Positions 13,232 through 21,537 of a stretch of DNA of 38,630 nucleotides are shown here, piece after piece (the stretch's first letter is position 1; each line of letters starts with the position of its first letter). Under the pieces are notes generated by a model. The model made no database searches. It saw nothing but the letters and a program-made list of their open reading frames with translations, and had not been told where the DNA came from. Source of the DNA: a virus. The stretch spans positions 1 to 38,630 of IMG/VR virus record IMGVR_UViG_3300031857_000525; one strand, given 5' to 3'. The position numbers were made by a program, and so were the translations under genes.

Positions 13232-13262
13232 ACAAAAAAGCCCGAGAAAATTCCCGGGCTTT
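13232..13262 (-). terminator. Terminator (possibly bidirectional)
   Basis: The minus strand AGCCCG...CGGGCT stem (13260-13251 with 13248-13239) is followed by TTTTTTG. The plus strand also ends in TTTT. It closes the short transcript that would start near 13304. Confidence 0.8.
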
Positions 13263-13304
13263 TCCGCGCATAGCGATACAAGGTAAGTTGAAAAGAACGT
13301 CTGT
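13239..13304 (-). ncRNA. Possible small RNA or attenuated leader, about 65 nt
   Basis: A perfect -7 box TATATTTG (13309-13316 on the minus strand) is followed after about 45 nt by the terminator at 13232-13262. A terminator for the upstream operon (13317-13343) lies just before the promoter. The unit would make a short free RNA unless read-through into the 67-residue gene occurs. Confidence 0.4.
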
Positions 13305-13308
13305 GCTG

Positions 13309-13316
13309 CAAATATA
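13309..13316 (-). promoter_or_regulatory. Promoter -7 box without the 17-nt element
   Basis: TATATTTG on the minus strand matches Bacteroidota TAnnTTTG. A TTTG lies upstream within the terminator loop at a spacing slightly shorter than ideal. The flanking GTATA/TATAC arms of the four operator-bearing promoters are absent. Confidence 0.5.
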
Positions 13317-13343
13317 AAAAAAACCTCGGAACAAAGTCCGAGG
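13316..13343 (-). terminator. Terminator at end of the late/lysis operon
   Basis: On the minus strand CCTCGGA-CTTTGT-TCCGAGG (13343-13337 with 13330-13324) is followed by a run of T. It lies about 47 bases after the spanin-like gene and ends the virion/lysis transcript. Confidence 0.85.
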
Positions 13344-13389
13344 CAGGGGAGTAAAACCGAAAACTCCCCAACCGTAGCAAAGGCGACGG

Positions 13390-13836
13390 CTAAGATTTTT
13401 TCTTTAATCTATCGTAAACCGTAGAAATCAAAAGCAAAAACACTAATAAATTAAGAAGAGGAAAAAATATTTTCGATGGGATAATTTCATCGCTTGCCTC
13501 GATAACCTTAACCGGGACCTTTCTCTCAATTACTACGGTATCTCCGGCGCATTTTCCGAAAACATAAATAGAGTCTTGATGCCTAATAACCTGAACCGTA
13601 AGCCTGTCCCGGTTAACAATAAACGTGTCGTAGGTATTCATTACTTGCATGGTGTCCACGCTTACCGATTTGGTTATTACCGTGTCAATGATTTTAACGC
13701 TATCCACGCGGACTAATTCCGGATGCTTACGGATTAATCGATCAAGTCGCTTTTGAGGCGTGCACGATGAAAAAAACACCAAAAGCAATACCCAAAAAAG
13801 TATTACGGTAATTCCCTTTTTTGCTTCGATCGTCAT
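13390..13836 (-). CDS. Candidate u-spanin: lipoprotein with C-terminal membrane helix
   Basis: The product is 148 residues. The N-terminus is a lipoprotein signal (hydrophobic 9-22, then F-F-S-S-C with Cys25). A 90-residue strand-rich periplasmic part has repeated D-T/D-S-V elements. A hydrophobic segment near 122-140 and the basic end D-R-L-K-K-K-S follow. Anchoring by a lipid at one end and a helix at the other is the layout of unimolecular spanins, which fuse inner and outer membranes at the last step of lysis. Its place right after endolysin and holin-like genes fits. The function is inferred from topology and context. Confidence 0.6.
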   Translation of the reverse strand: MTIEAKKGITVILFWVLLLVFFSSCTPQKRLDRLIRKHPELVRVDSVKIIDTVITKSVSVDTMQVMNTYDTFIVNRDRLTVQVIRHQDSIYVFGKCAGDTVVIERKVPVKVIEASDEIIPSKIFFPLLNLLVFLLLISTVYDRLKKKS

Positions 13837-14174
13837 GGTAAAGTCTCCTCGTTGTTATCTCCGGTTTTCGGCTCCTCTTTTTCCTCCCGACGTTTTTTCT
13901 CCACCTGGGTTTGTGCCATTGAGTAACCCGCAAAAACAAACAACGGACCGGTAAGTAATAAAACTTGCTCAGGCGTTAACGTCGTTCTGTGCGTGTAGAA
14001 ATAAAGAGCGTGCAAGGAAAGAGCAACCAAAAAAAGGAGTGCACGCTCAATCCTCTTACTCGAGTAATACGATGGCTTATTTGAGAATGTCGCAGCGATT
14101 TCTCTTAAATGCCACTTAAAAGACTCCCACCCGAAAAAGCCTTTAATCGCGTATTTGTTCCAAAGTTGTTTCAT
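13833..14174 (-). CDS. Holin-like membrane protein
   Basis: The product is 113 residues. An N-terminal amphipathic region (1-40) is followed by two hydrophobic segments (about 46-60 and 70-86, L-L-F-L-V-A-L-S-L and V-L-L-L-T-G-P-L-F-V-F-A-G-Y) and a highly charged tail. Size, two helices and charged C-terminus suit a class II holin. It lies between the CHAP enzyme and the spanin candidate and overlaps the latter by ATGA. Confidence 0.6.
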   Translation of the reverse strand: MKQLWNKYAIKGFFGWESFKWHLREIAATFSNKPSYYSSKRIERALLFLVALSLHALYFYTHRTTLTPEQVLLLTGPLFVFAGYSMAQTQVEKKRREEKEEPKTGDNNEETLP

Positions 14175-14176
14175 GT

Positions 14177-14662
14177 TTAATCGATTACGTTGATAAATAC
14201 AGCGTCCGAGTAAAATCGGCGCTTAATAGCTACCTCTCCGCCGTTGTCTTGCGATCCGGTTTCCGTGGCCGAGGTATTTCCCTCTATGCTGATAAATTGA
14301 TTTTCGGAGTGTTTCGAAACAAATAGCCCGACGTGAGTTGGTTTTCCTCCCCACATAAAAACGACAATATCTCCGGGCTTTGGATCATCCGTAACCTTAT
14401 TGTTTTTCTTTGCCCATTTAAGCAAATTCGGTACCGAGCAAAATCCTGAATCGTAGTCGATAGTGTCAAGCCCCCATCCGCAAAACGAGTAAACGTAGGA
14501 AACGAAGGTACCGCACCACGGCCAATTCGCAGGGCTTTTGTGGTAAGGATGCAAAGTCGGGTAGAACCAATCGTTATATTTTACCTTGTTGGATTTCGGA
14601 GGATTTTCCGAAATACCTATTTCCTGTCGAGCCATATCGACGATTTTCTCGCGTGTTGTCAT
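14177..14662 (-). CDS. CHAP-domain endolysin
   Basis: The product is 161 residues. The Cys/His pattern of a CHAP amidase/peptidase is complete: W-P-W-C-G-T-F-V-S (Cys50), K-P-G-D-I-V-V-F-M-W-G-G-K-P-T-H-V-G (His110) and I-E-G-N-T (Glu127/Asn129). There is no signal peptide, so export would need the neighbouring holin. It overlaps the VRR-NUC gene by ATGA. Confidence 0.85.
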   Translation of the reverse strand: MTTREKIVDMARQEIGISENPPKSNKVKYNDWFYPTLHPYHKSPANWPWCGTFVSYVYSFCGWGLDTIDYDSGFCSVPNLLKWAKKNNKVTDDPKPGDIVVFMWGGKPTHVGLFVSKHSENQFISIEGNTSATETGSQDNGGEVAIKRRFYSDAVFINVID

Positions 14663-15063
14663 TTGCCGAGGTATTGTTTTATTAGTGTTGTAAATTCATC
14701 GAAAGAGCGGAAAACATCAACTTTAAAACCTTGCTTTTTTAAAGCCTCGATAACTTCCTTTTGGTTTGAGGTCAATTTTCCATCGTCTGTTTTTCCCTCT
14801 AAAAAATAACCATGGTAGCCATTTCTCGGAACCGCAAGGAAAAGGTCAGGAACACCAGACAAAACTCCCTCTTGTTTCATTAAAGCCGCTTCTCGAGCGT
14901 TTCTTTTACCTCCGTTTGGAGTTGCCCAAAACAACTTTGAAAACTCCGGGTAAGCAAGGTGAAACCACCGCACGCATGCCCTTTGCTGTTGAGCTTCATG
15001 TTGCACGGCTTTTTTCTTTGGCTTTCCGTTTGCCTTATCGAGTAAAAATTGCAAATCGTTCAT
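14659..15063 (-). CDS. VRR-NUC domain nuclease
   Basis: ATG 15063 is chosen because it overlaps the previous stop as ATGA, giving 134 residues. The VRR-NUC pattern is clear: Q-H-E-A-Q-Q-Q near the start, A-T-P-N-G-G-K-R, G-V-L-S-G-V-P-D-L-F-L and G-Y-F-L-E-G-K with L-T-S-N-Q-K-E. The family (PD-(D/E)XK fold) includes stand-alone phage enzymes thought to cut branched DNA. Its location in the lysis block suggests a late role such as resolving branches before packaging. Confidence 0.85.
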   Translation of the reverse strand: MNDLQFLLDKANGKPKKKAVQHEAQQQRACVRWFHLAYPEFSKLFWATPNGGKRNAREAALMKQEGVLSGVPDLFLAVPRNGYHGYFLEGKTDDGKLTSNQKEVIEALKKQGFKVDVFRSFDEFTTLIKQYLGK

Positions 15064-15350
15064 GGCCCAATGATAAGCGATTTTAACCAAGCAACCAAAC
15101 CGCCCGAGGCTGCCGATATTCCGATAATTACTCCCGCTCGTTTAGACTCGGTTAATCGATGCTTGATAATGAAATCCTCATGCTCCTGAACCTTCGCGAA
15201 AACACCTTTTTGGCTGTAATCCTTGTCGCCAACGAGTGAGCGCTCGAGCCTTTTCGTTCTAACCGAAACTGAATAAACGGCCTTTTTTAGAGCCTCCTGC
15301 TCGGACCTCATAAGCCGGATCTCCTCGAGTATTTTATCCTCGTTCGTCAT
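15060..15350 (-). CDS. Coiled-coil protein with C-terminal membrane helix (XhlA-like)
   Basis: ATG 15350 overlaps the previous stop (ATGA) and gives 96 residues. The N-terminal half is a charged coiled coil. Residues about 72-92 (A-G-V-I-I-G-I-S-A-A-S-G-G-L-V-A-W-L) form a single membrane helix. The layout resembles XhlA-type lysis accessory proteins or a second holin component. It opens the lysis block. Confidence 0.6.
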   Translation of the reverse strand: MTNEDKILEEIRLMRSEQEALKKAVYSVSVRTKRLERSLVGDKDYSQKGVFAKVQEHEDFIIKHRLTESKRAGVIIGISAASGGLVAWLKSLIIGP

Positions 15351-15577
15351 TTTTCCGCGTGCTTTTCGAGTTCTGTTTTTACCCATTTATCGATGTCGGA
15401 ATCTTCCCAAGTGTCTGAGTAGGTAAACCCGTCAAGCGTGATGCTGAACGAAGCGGATTCAACTGATAACAATACCTCAACTGAGCAGGTCTTTTCCGCT
15501 ATGTTATCCACCACCTTTTCGATATGAACAGTCGGGTCAGTTATTTGCGTTTTAAATTGGTCAAATGCGTATATCAT
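15347..15577 (-). CDS. Hypothetical protein, 76 aa
   Basis: An acidic protein, strand-rich in the middle (S-V-E-V-L-L-S-V-E-S-A-S-F-S-I-T-L) with a charged helical end. It overlaps the fibre gene stop as ATGA and the next gene likewise. It might be a chaperone or small tip protein of the fibre. No family is recognised. Confidence 0.6.
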   Translation of the reverse strand: MIYAFDQFKTQITDPTVHIEKVVDNIAEKTCSVEVLLSVESASFSITLDGFTYSDTWEDSDIDKWVKTELEKHAEK

Positions 15578-17463
15578 AATCCTAAATCTGAAAGTGAGAA
15601 AATTCTACAGTACATATAGTTTGCTGTTACAGACTTCCCTGTTTGTGAAATACCCCCTGCTGTTGTTGCCCCTGTGGTTAGCATCCTGTATGCGTTGGTA
15701 GTGGTATCAGGTGATGTAGTACTTGTCCACATGGAGGCAAACGATAGATTGAAAGGCGTGTAATTCAGCATACCTCCTGAGTTACCGTAGTTCATTATAC
15801 TTTGCGCCTGTTGCACGTTAGGGATATGCCAATCTGTGAACCCTCCAGTAGTTGCAGCCTCGGCAGCGTCAATAGAAGTGTTCCAGTTGGCTGTTGTCGA
15901 TGGGTTGTACCACATCAACCTACGCGACCAATCTACGATTATTCCATCGGCATAAGTTTGACCACCTAAAGTGTCGGTGAATCGGTTTGAGTTGCCGTAA
16001 GGGTTCTGTGCAGACAATACAACGAACGAAAGTAACGAACCTTGCTCGATGTCCCCATCGTCGCCAGTACGGTAGGATATTGTCTGACCTGTTTTAATAT
16101 CCAATAACGCGCTTAAGCTGTCCTTTTGGGTAAAGGTTAACCCATTGTCAACATCGTTCAACTGCGCTGCTGACAACGCGGGAATAAGTGTTGCGCTAAA
16201 GTTTACCCCTGCTGCCTTGCTTGAAGTGGTGTTATCTGTGTCTGTAAAGGTGATGTCGTTTAGGTTTGTAGTTACGTTTTTCAACGCAGGACTTGTCTCG
16301 CTTTTTACAGTAGTGTTTTCGCTATTTTTTACAGTTACAGTAATATCACTCAACACCCTTGTTACTCCTTGCACAATATCCGATACAGTTACACTTGCGT
16401 CCGAATTTGTTACAGCATCGTTTGGAATAATCCAATCAGAACCAACTTTAGAACCGACTTGAGTCCCCGCAGTATTTCTTACCGGAATATTTCCAGTTCC
16501 TCCGGATGGGATAGTGCCCCACGCTGAGCCATTAACAGTTACTGTAGCATCCGAACAAGGACCTCCCGAAGGATCCGGAATAATTACCTCATTTCCCACG
16601 ATTGTACCGATAGGCCCGAGCGTGTCGTAACGCACAACCACATCGATAGTCCCTCCGTTGGCTGCCTCTTCAAAAGCATCCCCGTTAACCGTTACGTAAG
16701 TAGGATTTATCGTTCTGCAAGAGGTAAACCTTAACTCGGGCTTGCGGTATTTGCACGGAGACCATGCACGGCTCATGGGTATATCCATGACCAACTCAAC
16801 CGCAGAAAGTTTGTCGTTAAAAATATTGGTGGTTTTCCCCTTGTCGACTATCTCAAGCCCCCATTTTGGGTGATCTATACGGTCGAATGTTCCGACTTGC
16901 TTCCAAAATACGGAGCCGGAAAACTTTAATGTCGTGATAAAATTATCGACGTAAATATTTAGAGGATCGATAATCTCATCGTAAAAATCTTCCGTAAGCA
17001 TATTCTCGTAATCGCCAAGCGCACAAAAGAACAGTCTCGCGGAATAAGTCTCGCGCACCTGTGCGGTCTCGCTCGCATCCTCCCTTCGGTTTATACTTTC
17101 GTTCAGAAAAACGAGAGGATATTTTTTCCACCCATTAAAAGTTTGACGAAGCTCTGCGTCTACCGCTAAAGCCGTTCCGTGCAAGTAATATGGATGGGCA
17201 CATTTTACGACGTAATCTCCGGGAGCTGCAGTAGCTTCGATGTCGAATGTAGAGTTATTCGAGTCGATCGAAATAACCTTATATTCCGTACCGTCAATAA
17301 TCACAAAAGAACCCGCCTCGAGGTCCATAAGCCCCGGAACGGAAACGGTAAAAGTCCCATCTCCGTTATCCGTAAAAGCGGTGGCCGTTACTCTTTGGCG
17401 GATATTATCCACCACATCGGCAATAAAATCGGTAAATCTCATGGTTATGGGATTATTTTCCAA
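15574..17463 (-). CDS. Modular tail fibre / receptor-binding protein with DUF1566 C-terminus
   Basis: The product is 629 residues. The N-terminal part (1-250) has structural tail-protein character. Two similar beta units follow (about 258-302 and 306-350: T-V-N-G ... G-G-T ... V-G ... I-I-P). A Ser/Thr/Asn-rich region (350-500) and a C-terminal domain (about 505-629) come next, with I-V-D-W-S-R-R-L-M-W-Y-N and G-F-T-D-W-H-I-P-N typical of DUF1566/Lcl-like, C-type-lectin-related domains. This is the best candidate for host recognition. The DNA of the last two-thirds lacks the TCGAG words common in the N-terminal part, pointing to a swapped-in module. Confidence 0.75.
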   Translation of the reverse strand: MENNPITMRFTDFIADVVDNIRQRVTATAFTDNGDGTFTVSVPGLMDLEAGSFVIIDGTEYKVISIDSNNSTFDIEATAAPGDYVVKCAHPYYLHGTALAVDAELRQTFNGWKKYPLVFLNESINRREDASETAQVRETYSARLFFCALGDYENMLTEDFYDEIIDPLNIYVDNFITTLKFSGSVFWKQVGTFDRIDHPKWGLEIVDKGKTTNIFNDKLSAVELVMDIPMSRAWSPCKYRKPELRFTSCRTINPTYVTVNGDAFEEAANGGTIDVVVRYDTLGPIGTIVGNEVIIPDPSGGPCSDATVTVNGSAWGTIPSGGTGNIPVRNTAGTQVGSKVGSDWIIPNDAVTNSDASVTVSDIVQGVTRVLSDITVTVKNSENTTVKSETSPALKNVTTNLNDITFTDTDNTTSSKAAGVNFSATLIPALSAAQLNDVDNGLTFTQKDSLSALLDIKTGQTISYRTGDDGDIEQGSLLSFVVLSAQNPYGNSNRFTDTLGGQTYADGIIVDWSRRLMWYNPSTTANWNTSIDAAEAATTGGFTDWHIPNVQQAQSIMNYGNSGGMLNYTPFNLSFASMWTSTTSPDTTTNAYRMLTTGATTAGGISQTGKSVTANYMYCRIFSLSDLGL

Positions 17464-17954
17464 TATACCTCAATGGTAGCTCTGAGGGTGGTATAACCCG
17501 TCCCGGACGTAACCTCAACGCTTAACGCATTTGACGATACATCGAGCCTCTTTAATGTGGATTGAAGAGGGATAGAAAAAACCTCGTCCACGGCTCCCGC
17601 CGCTACCGATGTCGAAGGAGTCCACTCTTTGTAAATACCGGCAGACGTACCGAAATTCACTTGCGGAGAGGTTCCCGCACTACCCGTTAACGTCTCGATC
17701 GTTACCGTAGGTCTCGCGACCGGGATAACTTTCGCGGATGATCCTGCGCTTAAAATAGCCGTAACTCCGGAGGATAAAAGGTTTACATTGTTTATTCGCG
17801 TACAAAAAACCGTATTCTCAGCCATTTCTCGAATGGTGAGCTTTTTAACCGCGTAAACACCTGGTGAAACATACTCGTTAACAATTATTTCGTCGTCAAG
17901 CGAAAAAGCCGTGGTTTTCGCCGTGAGGTCGTTTATGTAAATTTCGTCTGCCAT
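17445..17954 (-). CDS. Virion-associated beta-rich protein, 169 aa
   Basis: An N-terminal D-L-T-A-K-T-T-A-F-S-L-D-D-E-I-I-V-N-E block, as seen at the start of phage fibre-attachment proteins, is followed by a Ser/Thr/Val-rich beta region. It overlaps the fibre gene by 19 bases. It likely belongs to the tail tip or fibre base. Assignment is by context and composition. Confidence 0.6.
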   Translation of the reverse strand: MADEIYINDLTAKTTAFSLDDEIIVNEYVSPGVYAVKKLTIREMAENTVFCTRINNVNLLSSGVTAILSAGSSAKVIPVARPTVTIETLTGSAGTSPQVNFGTSAGIYKEWTPSTSVAAGAVDEVFSIPLQSTLKRLDVSSNALSVEVTSGTGYTTLRATIEVYWKIIP

Positions 17955-17955
17955 T

Positions 17956-18861
17956 TTATATGAAATTACGTTTTAAAATATTTTGCTTTTTGTCGGTAAA
18001 TTTAAACCTACCAAGCCCGTTTGGAGTTCTGCGAAAGGTAGAAAAATCGTCTATACTTTCGGGATAAACCTCGAGTTTTTGGTAACGCTCAAATGTACAT
18101 AAGTTGTAGTCGGTAATCAAAATCCGGTTACTCAACAAACCGTCGTAAGTTATCCAATTCAATAACGACTCCGGCAGCAATTCTGTTTCGAGAGTGTAAA
18201 CATTTCTGATAGAGTCCTGAATTTGCGAAATCTCTCTATCTCCCTTAAGGTAGTTATCCGTTTCAAAGGTCGGTTTTTTATCCCCAAACCAACCCGGTAA
18301 ACGGTGTTGCTGATACCAATTTAATCCCGTGTAATCGGTTCCGGAAAGGATATATCCGTTTTGGTAGGTCTCAATCCTCACGGTTCCGTCGGCTCGGTCG
18401 TCGGTATATTCGCATAACTCGAAGTAATCCGACTCGATGTCGATAGCTGTTCCAATGCTCGTTAACGAGGTAATGATTTGGTAAACTCCGTAACCGTGCA
18501 AGTCGTAAACCTCATCCCAATGAAGCAAACAACCATTTAAATATGGATCGGCAAGGTCTCCGAAGTCGTAAAAATCCCCGTAAGTCGAGTCCAAATTATC
18601 GAGAAAAACCCCATCTTTATACAGCTTGAAAACTACCGTGTCGGTAGCAATGGTTTTGCGTTGCAAAAATGCTGTTTTGTCGTTTTTAAATTCGTTTCCC
18701 GAGTCGTGAGCGAACACCCGTAAAACAACAGGACAAGCGCAAAGGCATCGGCAATAGTCGATAAACGACTCCTCCAAAGGCTTTACCATTGTCGTCTCTT
18801 GCTTTACGGCCATTAACCCCATGCTTGCGGGCCTCGTGTTTGAAAATGTCGTCGTTATCAT
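17956..18861 (-). CDS. Distal tail protein, 301 aa
   Basis: A strand-rich protein with many Tyr/Asp and several Cys (C-R-C-L-C-A-C-P near residue 37). No enzyme motif is visible. It lies between two other tail-tip genes, with overlapping ends (ATGA with the 810-residue gene). A baseplate or tip role is inferred from position. Confidence 0.65.
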   Translation of the reverse strand: MITTTFSNTRPASMGLMAVKQETTMVKPLEESFIDYCRCLCACPVVLRVFAHDSGNEFKNDKTAFLQRKTIATDTVVFKLYKDGVFLDNLDSTYGDFYDFGDLADPYLNGCLLHWDEVYDLHGYGVYQIITSLTSIGTAIDIESDYFELCEYTDDRADGTVRIETYQNGYILSGTDYTGLNWYQQHRLPGWFGDKKPTFETDNYLKGDREISQIQDSIRNVYTLETELLPESLLNWITYDGLLSNRILITDYNLCTFERYQKLEVYPESIDDFSTFRRTPNGLGRFKFTDKKQNILKRNFI

Positions 18862-21290
18862 GGCTCTTTTACGATTACTTTACCGTCTCCGGTGATAAAT
18901 ATTACGTCGCTGCTACCCATTCGCCCCTTTATGGACTCTGTGGCCGCAGCAAGTTTCTCGAGACCTCCGAAACGAGCCGATAAAACATAAGTTTTCGTCG
19001 GATCGAGCTGAGTAAAATCAATTTCGCAGGACAAAGTTACGGTGTTGGTACCTGAGGTTATTTTTGTCGCAGTCTCCCCACTTTCCGGTACCAAAATATT
19101 ATTTGAAGGAGCGGGCCAAATACTCGAAAGCTCTCGGATTGCGTTTTGCCCTCCGTTAAGTTCCTCTATCCGGATAACTCCCCAGGCGTTGTTTACGTTT
19201 ATCGCTGCCGTGTAATGGGTAAATACAGCCTTTACGAGCGTGTTTGCCGTCTCCAAAATAGCCCCTCCGAGGTTCGTTCCGCCTCCCGAGGTGAAAGTCT
19301 GAATTTCAGCCGTCCAATGCGCCGGAGTATTTCCATCATCTTCGTAATCGTAAACCTCAAAATCAGGCATTACCGCGCGATAGGGTGTTATTTCCCCGTC
19401 GCCGTTATCCATTCCGACCTCGAAAACCACAACGATATTAAAATCCTCTTGACCGTTTGAATAGTTTGATGCCTTGTAGTTTAGATTGTTTTTCGGTTCC
19501 GCAGAATTGAAAAACTCCGTGGCAGCGTTTACGTTTGCGATCCAATCCTCATATCGCATTTTGAATGGGATATAAATATCGTAAACCTGAGCGGTCAAAG
19601 TACCCGTGCCCATTTCAATCCGAGCATCGAGAAACTGATCTCCGGAAGCAAGTTTATACTGCCTTGGTTGTGTTATATTTATTTGTTGAACACCTCCAAC
19701 TGTTACGACCTGGGATAAATCGAAGTTGAAAGCGTCGAGTTCAAACTCGGTCTCGTCTGTTGTGTTTATCGCAATAATTTTTCCGCGAACAAAATTAATC
19801 GCAGCATCCGGATAAGGAGAGTATTTTACCACGGCCTGAGTGTAAGCGAGAAAACCGTCCTCAATCCATCCCTTAAAATTTGTCCTTCCGGACCCTACAC
19901 TCGAGTCTTGGTAATGATGCCAAATTCGAACCTGTTCGAACGTCAAAAGCCCGGAAGTGTCAGCGAATTTGTCGAAGTTTTTAACGTCGACCAAAAGAGC
20001 TACGTGGTCGCTTATCGGCGTGCTCGTGCTAAACTCTTGACAAATAACAAATAGGCCGTATTTCTCATTTTCCGTAACGGTAACACCCGATAAATCTATT
20101 TCGGCGCTTAAAGTAACGGCGGAGGCGCTATTTAATACAATAGATAAGTTTCTGATAATCGTCCCGCTTACCGGAGAATCGTCTACAACTTGCCTTAAAG
20201 TCTCGTAAATAAAATTTGCATCTCCCTCGTTGCTTGCGCTTGGCTCGTATTGGCTTTCGGTAGATAAGCGGAAAAGCCCTAAAACAAAAGCCGTATCTCC
20301 GGAGGAAAAAACTCCTGTTCCTGAATATAACTCAAGCTCAACGAGCGTGTTTCCGCCAACGAGTAAACCGTCGCAGCTATCGCCGCTCGTTACCTCTTGA
20401 TAAATCGGAGCGGTATATGAATATTCAAGGTTTTGTAACCCGTTAAATCGCTCATTAAACCACGATACCTCTCCGAGCGTTTGACTATCGGTAAACGTGT
20501 GGATAGTGTTCGGGTTACTGATTGCGGAGCTTAACTCTACTTTGAAAACGTGCTTTAGGGAGTTTGCTCCGCTTAAATAACTCGGAGCGATACCGGCCTC
20601 CATGTCTGCCTCTTGCCCGTCAAGGTAAAAAGGCAGGATAACAAACTCATGTGTTAATGTGAAAAGCTGCGTATATCCCGAAGTCCCTGTCCGATCAATG
20701 GTAACGATGTCGCCAAATTGCCAAGAGACAATATTTCCGAGTTCATCGAGTGTAACCGGTCCGGAGTCAAATCCTTGACCGTAAAATCCTTGGTCGCTTC
20801 CTTCGATCGCACTCGAAAAGGTGGCCGAGTCGTTGTTTCCGACTATTCCGTAGTAATATTTTCCGGCTGTTAACGCGGTAGTTCCATGGATTTCTGCATC
20901 GTAGAAAAAACCATAATTCGCATAAGAGTAAGTCCCGGTAATATAAATAACCGTATCGCTTATGTAGGTGATTGTTCCTCCCGTGCAAATCATTAAAGCA
21001 TGGTCGTATGAGTAAAAATCGGTAGTGTCTCCGATTTTCAATCCATCGTCCAAAAATGACCCATAATTCCGGGTAACAGAAAAAGCTCCTCCGCCGAGGT
21101 TTGCGGTAGTGAAAACAACTCCGTCGACGGCTCGAGCTGACCAAGCTACCGAGAAATCGATAACGCATTTAACTCTTTCGCCAACGGACCCAAGCAAATG
21201 GGTTGCGTAGTTTGATCCGTTCGCGGAGAAATTATTTCCGTTATGTATTTGATTGAAATATTTACGGGCGCTTACTACTATCGTCTCCAT
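18858..21290 (-). CDS. Large distal tail / tip protein, 810 aa
   Basis: A long beta-rich protein with repeated aromatic-Gly-Ser units and no catalytic motif that I can identify. A small number of Cys and regular S/T-rich strands suggest several stacked beta domains, possibly carbohydrate-binding. The size and place after the hub-like protein fit a tail-tip or central fibre component. Confidence 0.65.
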   Translation of the reverse strand: METIVVSARKYFNQIHNGNNFSANGSNYATHLLGSVGERVKCVIDFSVAWSARAVDGVVFTTANLGGGAFSVTRNYGSFLDDGLKIGDTTDFYSYDHALMICTGGTITYISDTVIYITGTYSYANYGFFYDAEIHGTTALTAGKYYYGIVGNNDSATFSSAIEGSDQGFYGQGFDSGPVTLDELGNIVSWQFGDIVTIDRTGTSGYTQLFTLTHEFVILPFYLDGQEADMEAGIAPSYLSGANSLKHVFKVELSSAISNPNTIHTFTDSQTLGEVSWFNERFNGLQNLEYSYTAPIYQEVTSGDSCDGLLVGGNTLVELELYSGTGVFSSGDTAFVLGLFRLSTESQYEPSASNEGDANFIYETLRQVVDDSPVSGTIIRNLSIVLNSASAVTLSAEIDLSGVTVTENEKYGLFVICQEFSTSTPISDHVALLVDVKNFDKFADTSGLLTFEQVRIWHHYQDSSVGSGRTNFKGWIEDGFLAYTQAVVKYSPYPDAAINFVRGKIIAINTTDETEFELDAFNFDLSQVVTVGGVQQINITQPRQYKLASGDQFLDARIEMGTGTLTAQVYDIYIPFKMRYEDWIANVNAATEFFNSAEPKNNLNYKASNYSNGQEDFNIVVVFEVGMDNGDGEITPYRAVMPDFEVYDYEDDGNTPAHWTAEIQTFTSGGGTNLGGAILETANTLVKAVFTHYTAAINVNNAWGVIRIEELNGGQNAIRELSSIWPAPSNNILVPESGETATKITSGTNTVTLSCEIDFTQLDPTKTYVLSARFGGLEKLAAATESIKGRMGSSDVIFITGDGKVIVKEP

Positions 21291-21537
21291 TCGGTTTTGT
21301 GTTAAATGTTTTCATGAAATCGGCGCGGATTTTTTCAACCTTGGAAGAGTCTCCCTCTTGCATGGCTTTAATCAAATCTGCGTGCATTTGCTGATACTTG
21401 GCACGATCTTTAGGAGGTAAATCATTGAGTCTTTCCCTTAAAATACGGTCGCTTTGTTCCATTTGCTTTTGCAAAGTTTTTAAAGCTCCTTGAAGTTGCT
21501 CGAGTTGTTTTAACCCGTCGATGGACCTGGCTCTCAT
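21262..21537 (-). CDS. Hypothetical coiled-coil protein, 91 aa
   Basis: Charged and helical throughout (heptads about 5-45), with no membrane segment. It starts next to the stop of the 583-residue gene and overlaps the next gene by 29 bases. It may be a tail-assembly chaperone or linker. Confidence 0.55.
   Translation of the reverse strand: MRARSIDGLKQLEQLQGALKTLQKQMEQSDRILRERLNDLPPKDRAKYQQMHADLIKAMQEGDSSKVEKIRADFMKTFNTKPNGDDSSKRP

Noticed and set aside
15574-16100. Diversity-generating retroelement acting on the DUF1566 domain
   Set aside because: No reverse transcriptase, template repeat or accessory gene is present anywhere in the closed genome. The domain alone is not evidence.
16145-16462. 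Plus-strand open frames opposite tail and replication genes
   Set aside because: They overlap well-supported minus-strand genes, have unnatural composition (Phe/Ser/Leu runs) and lack plausible starts. No supported gene was found on the plus strand.
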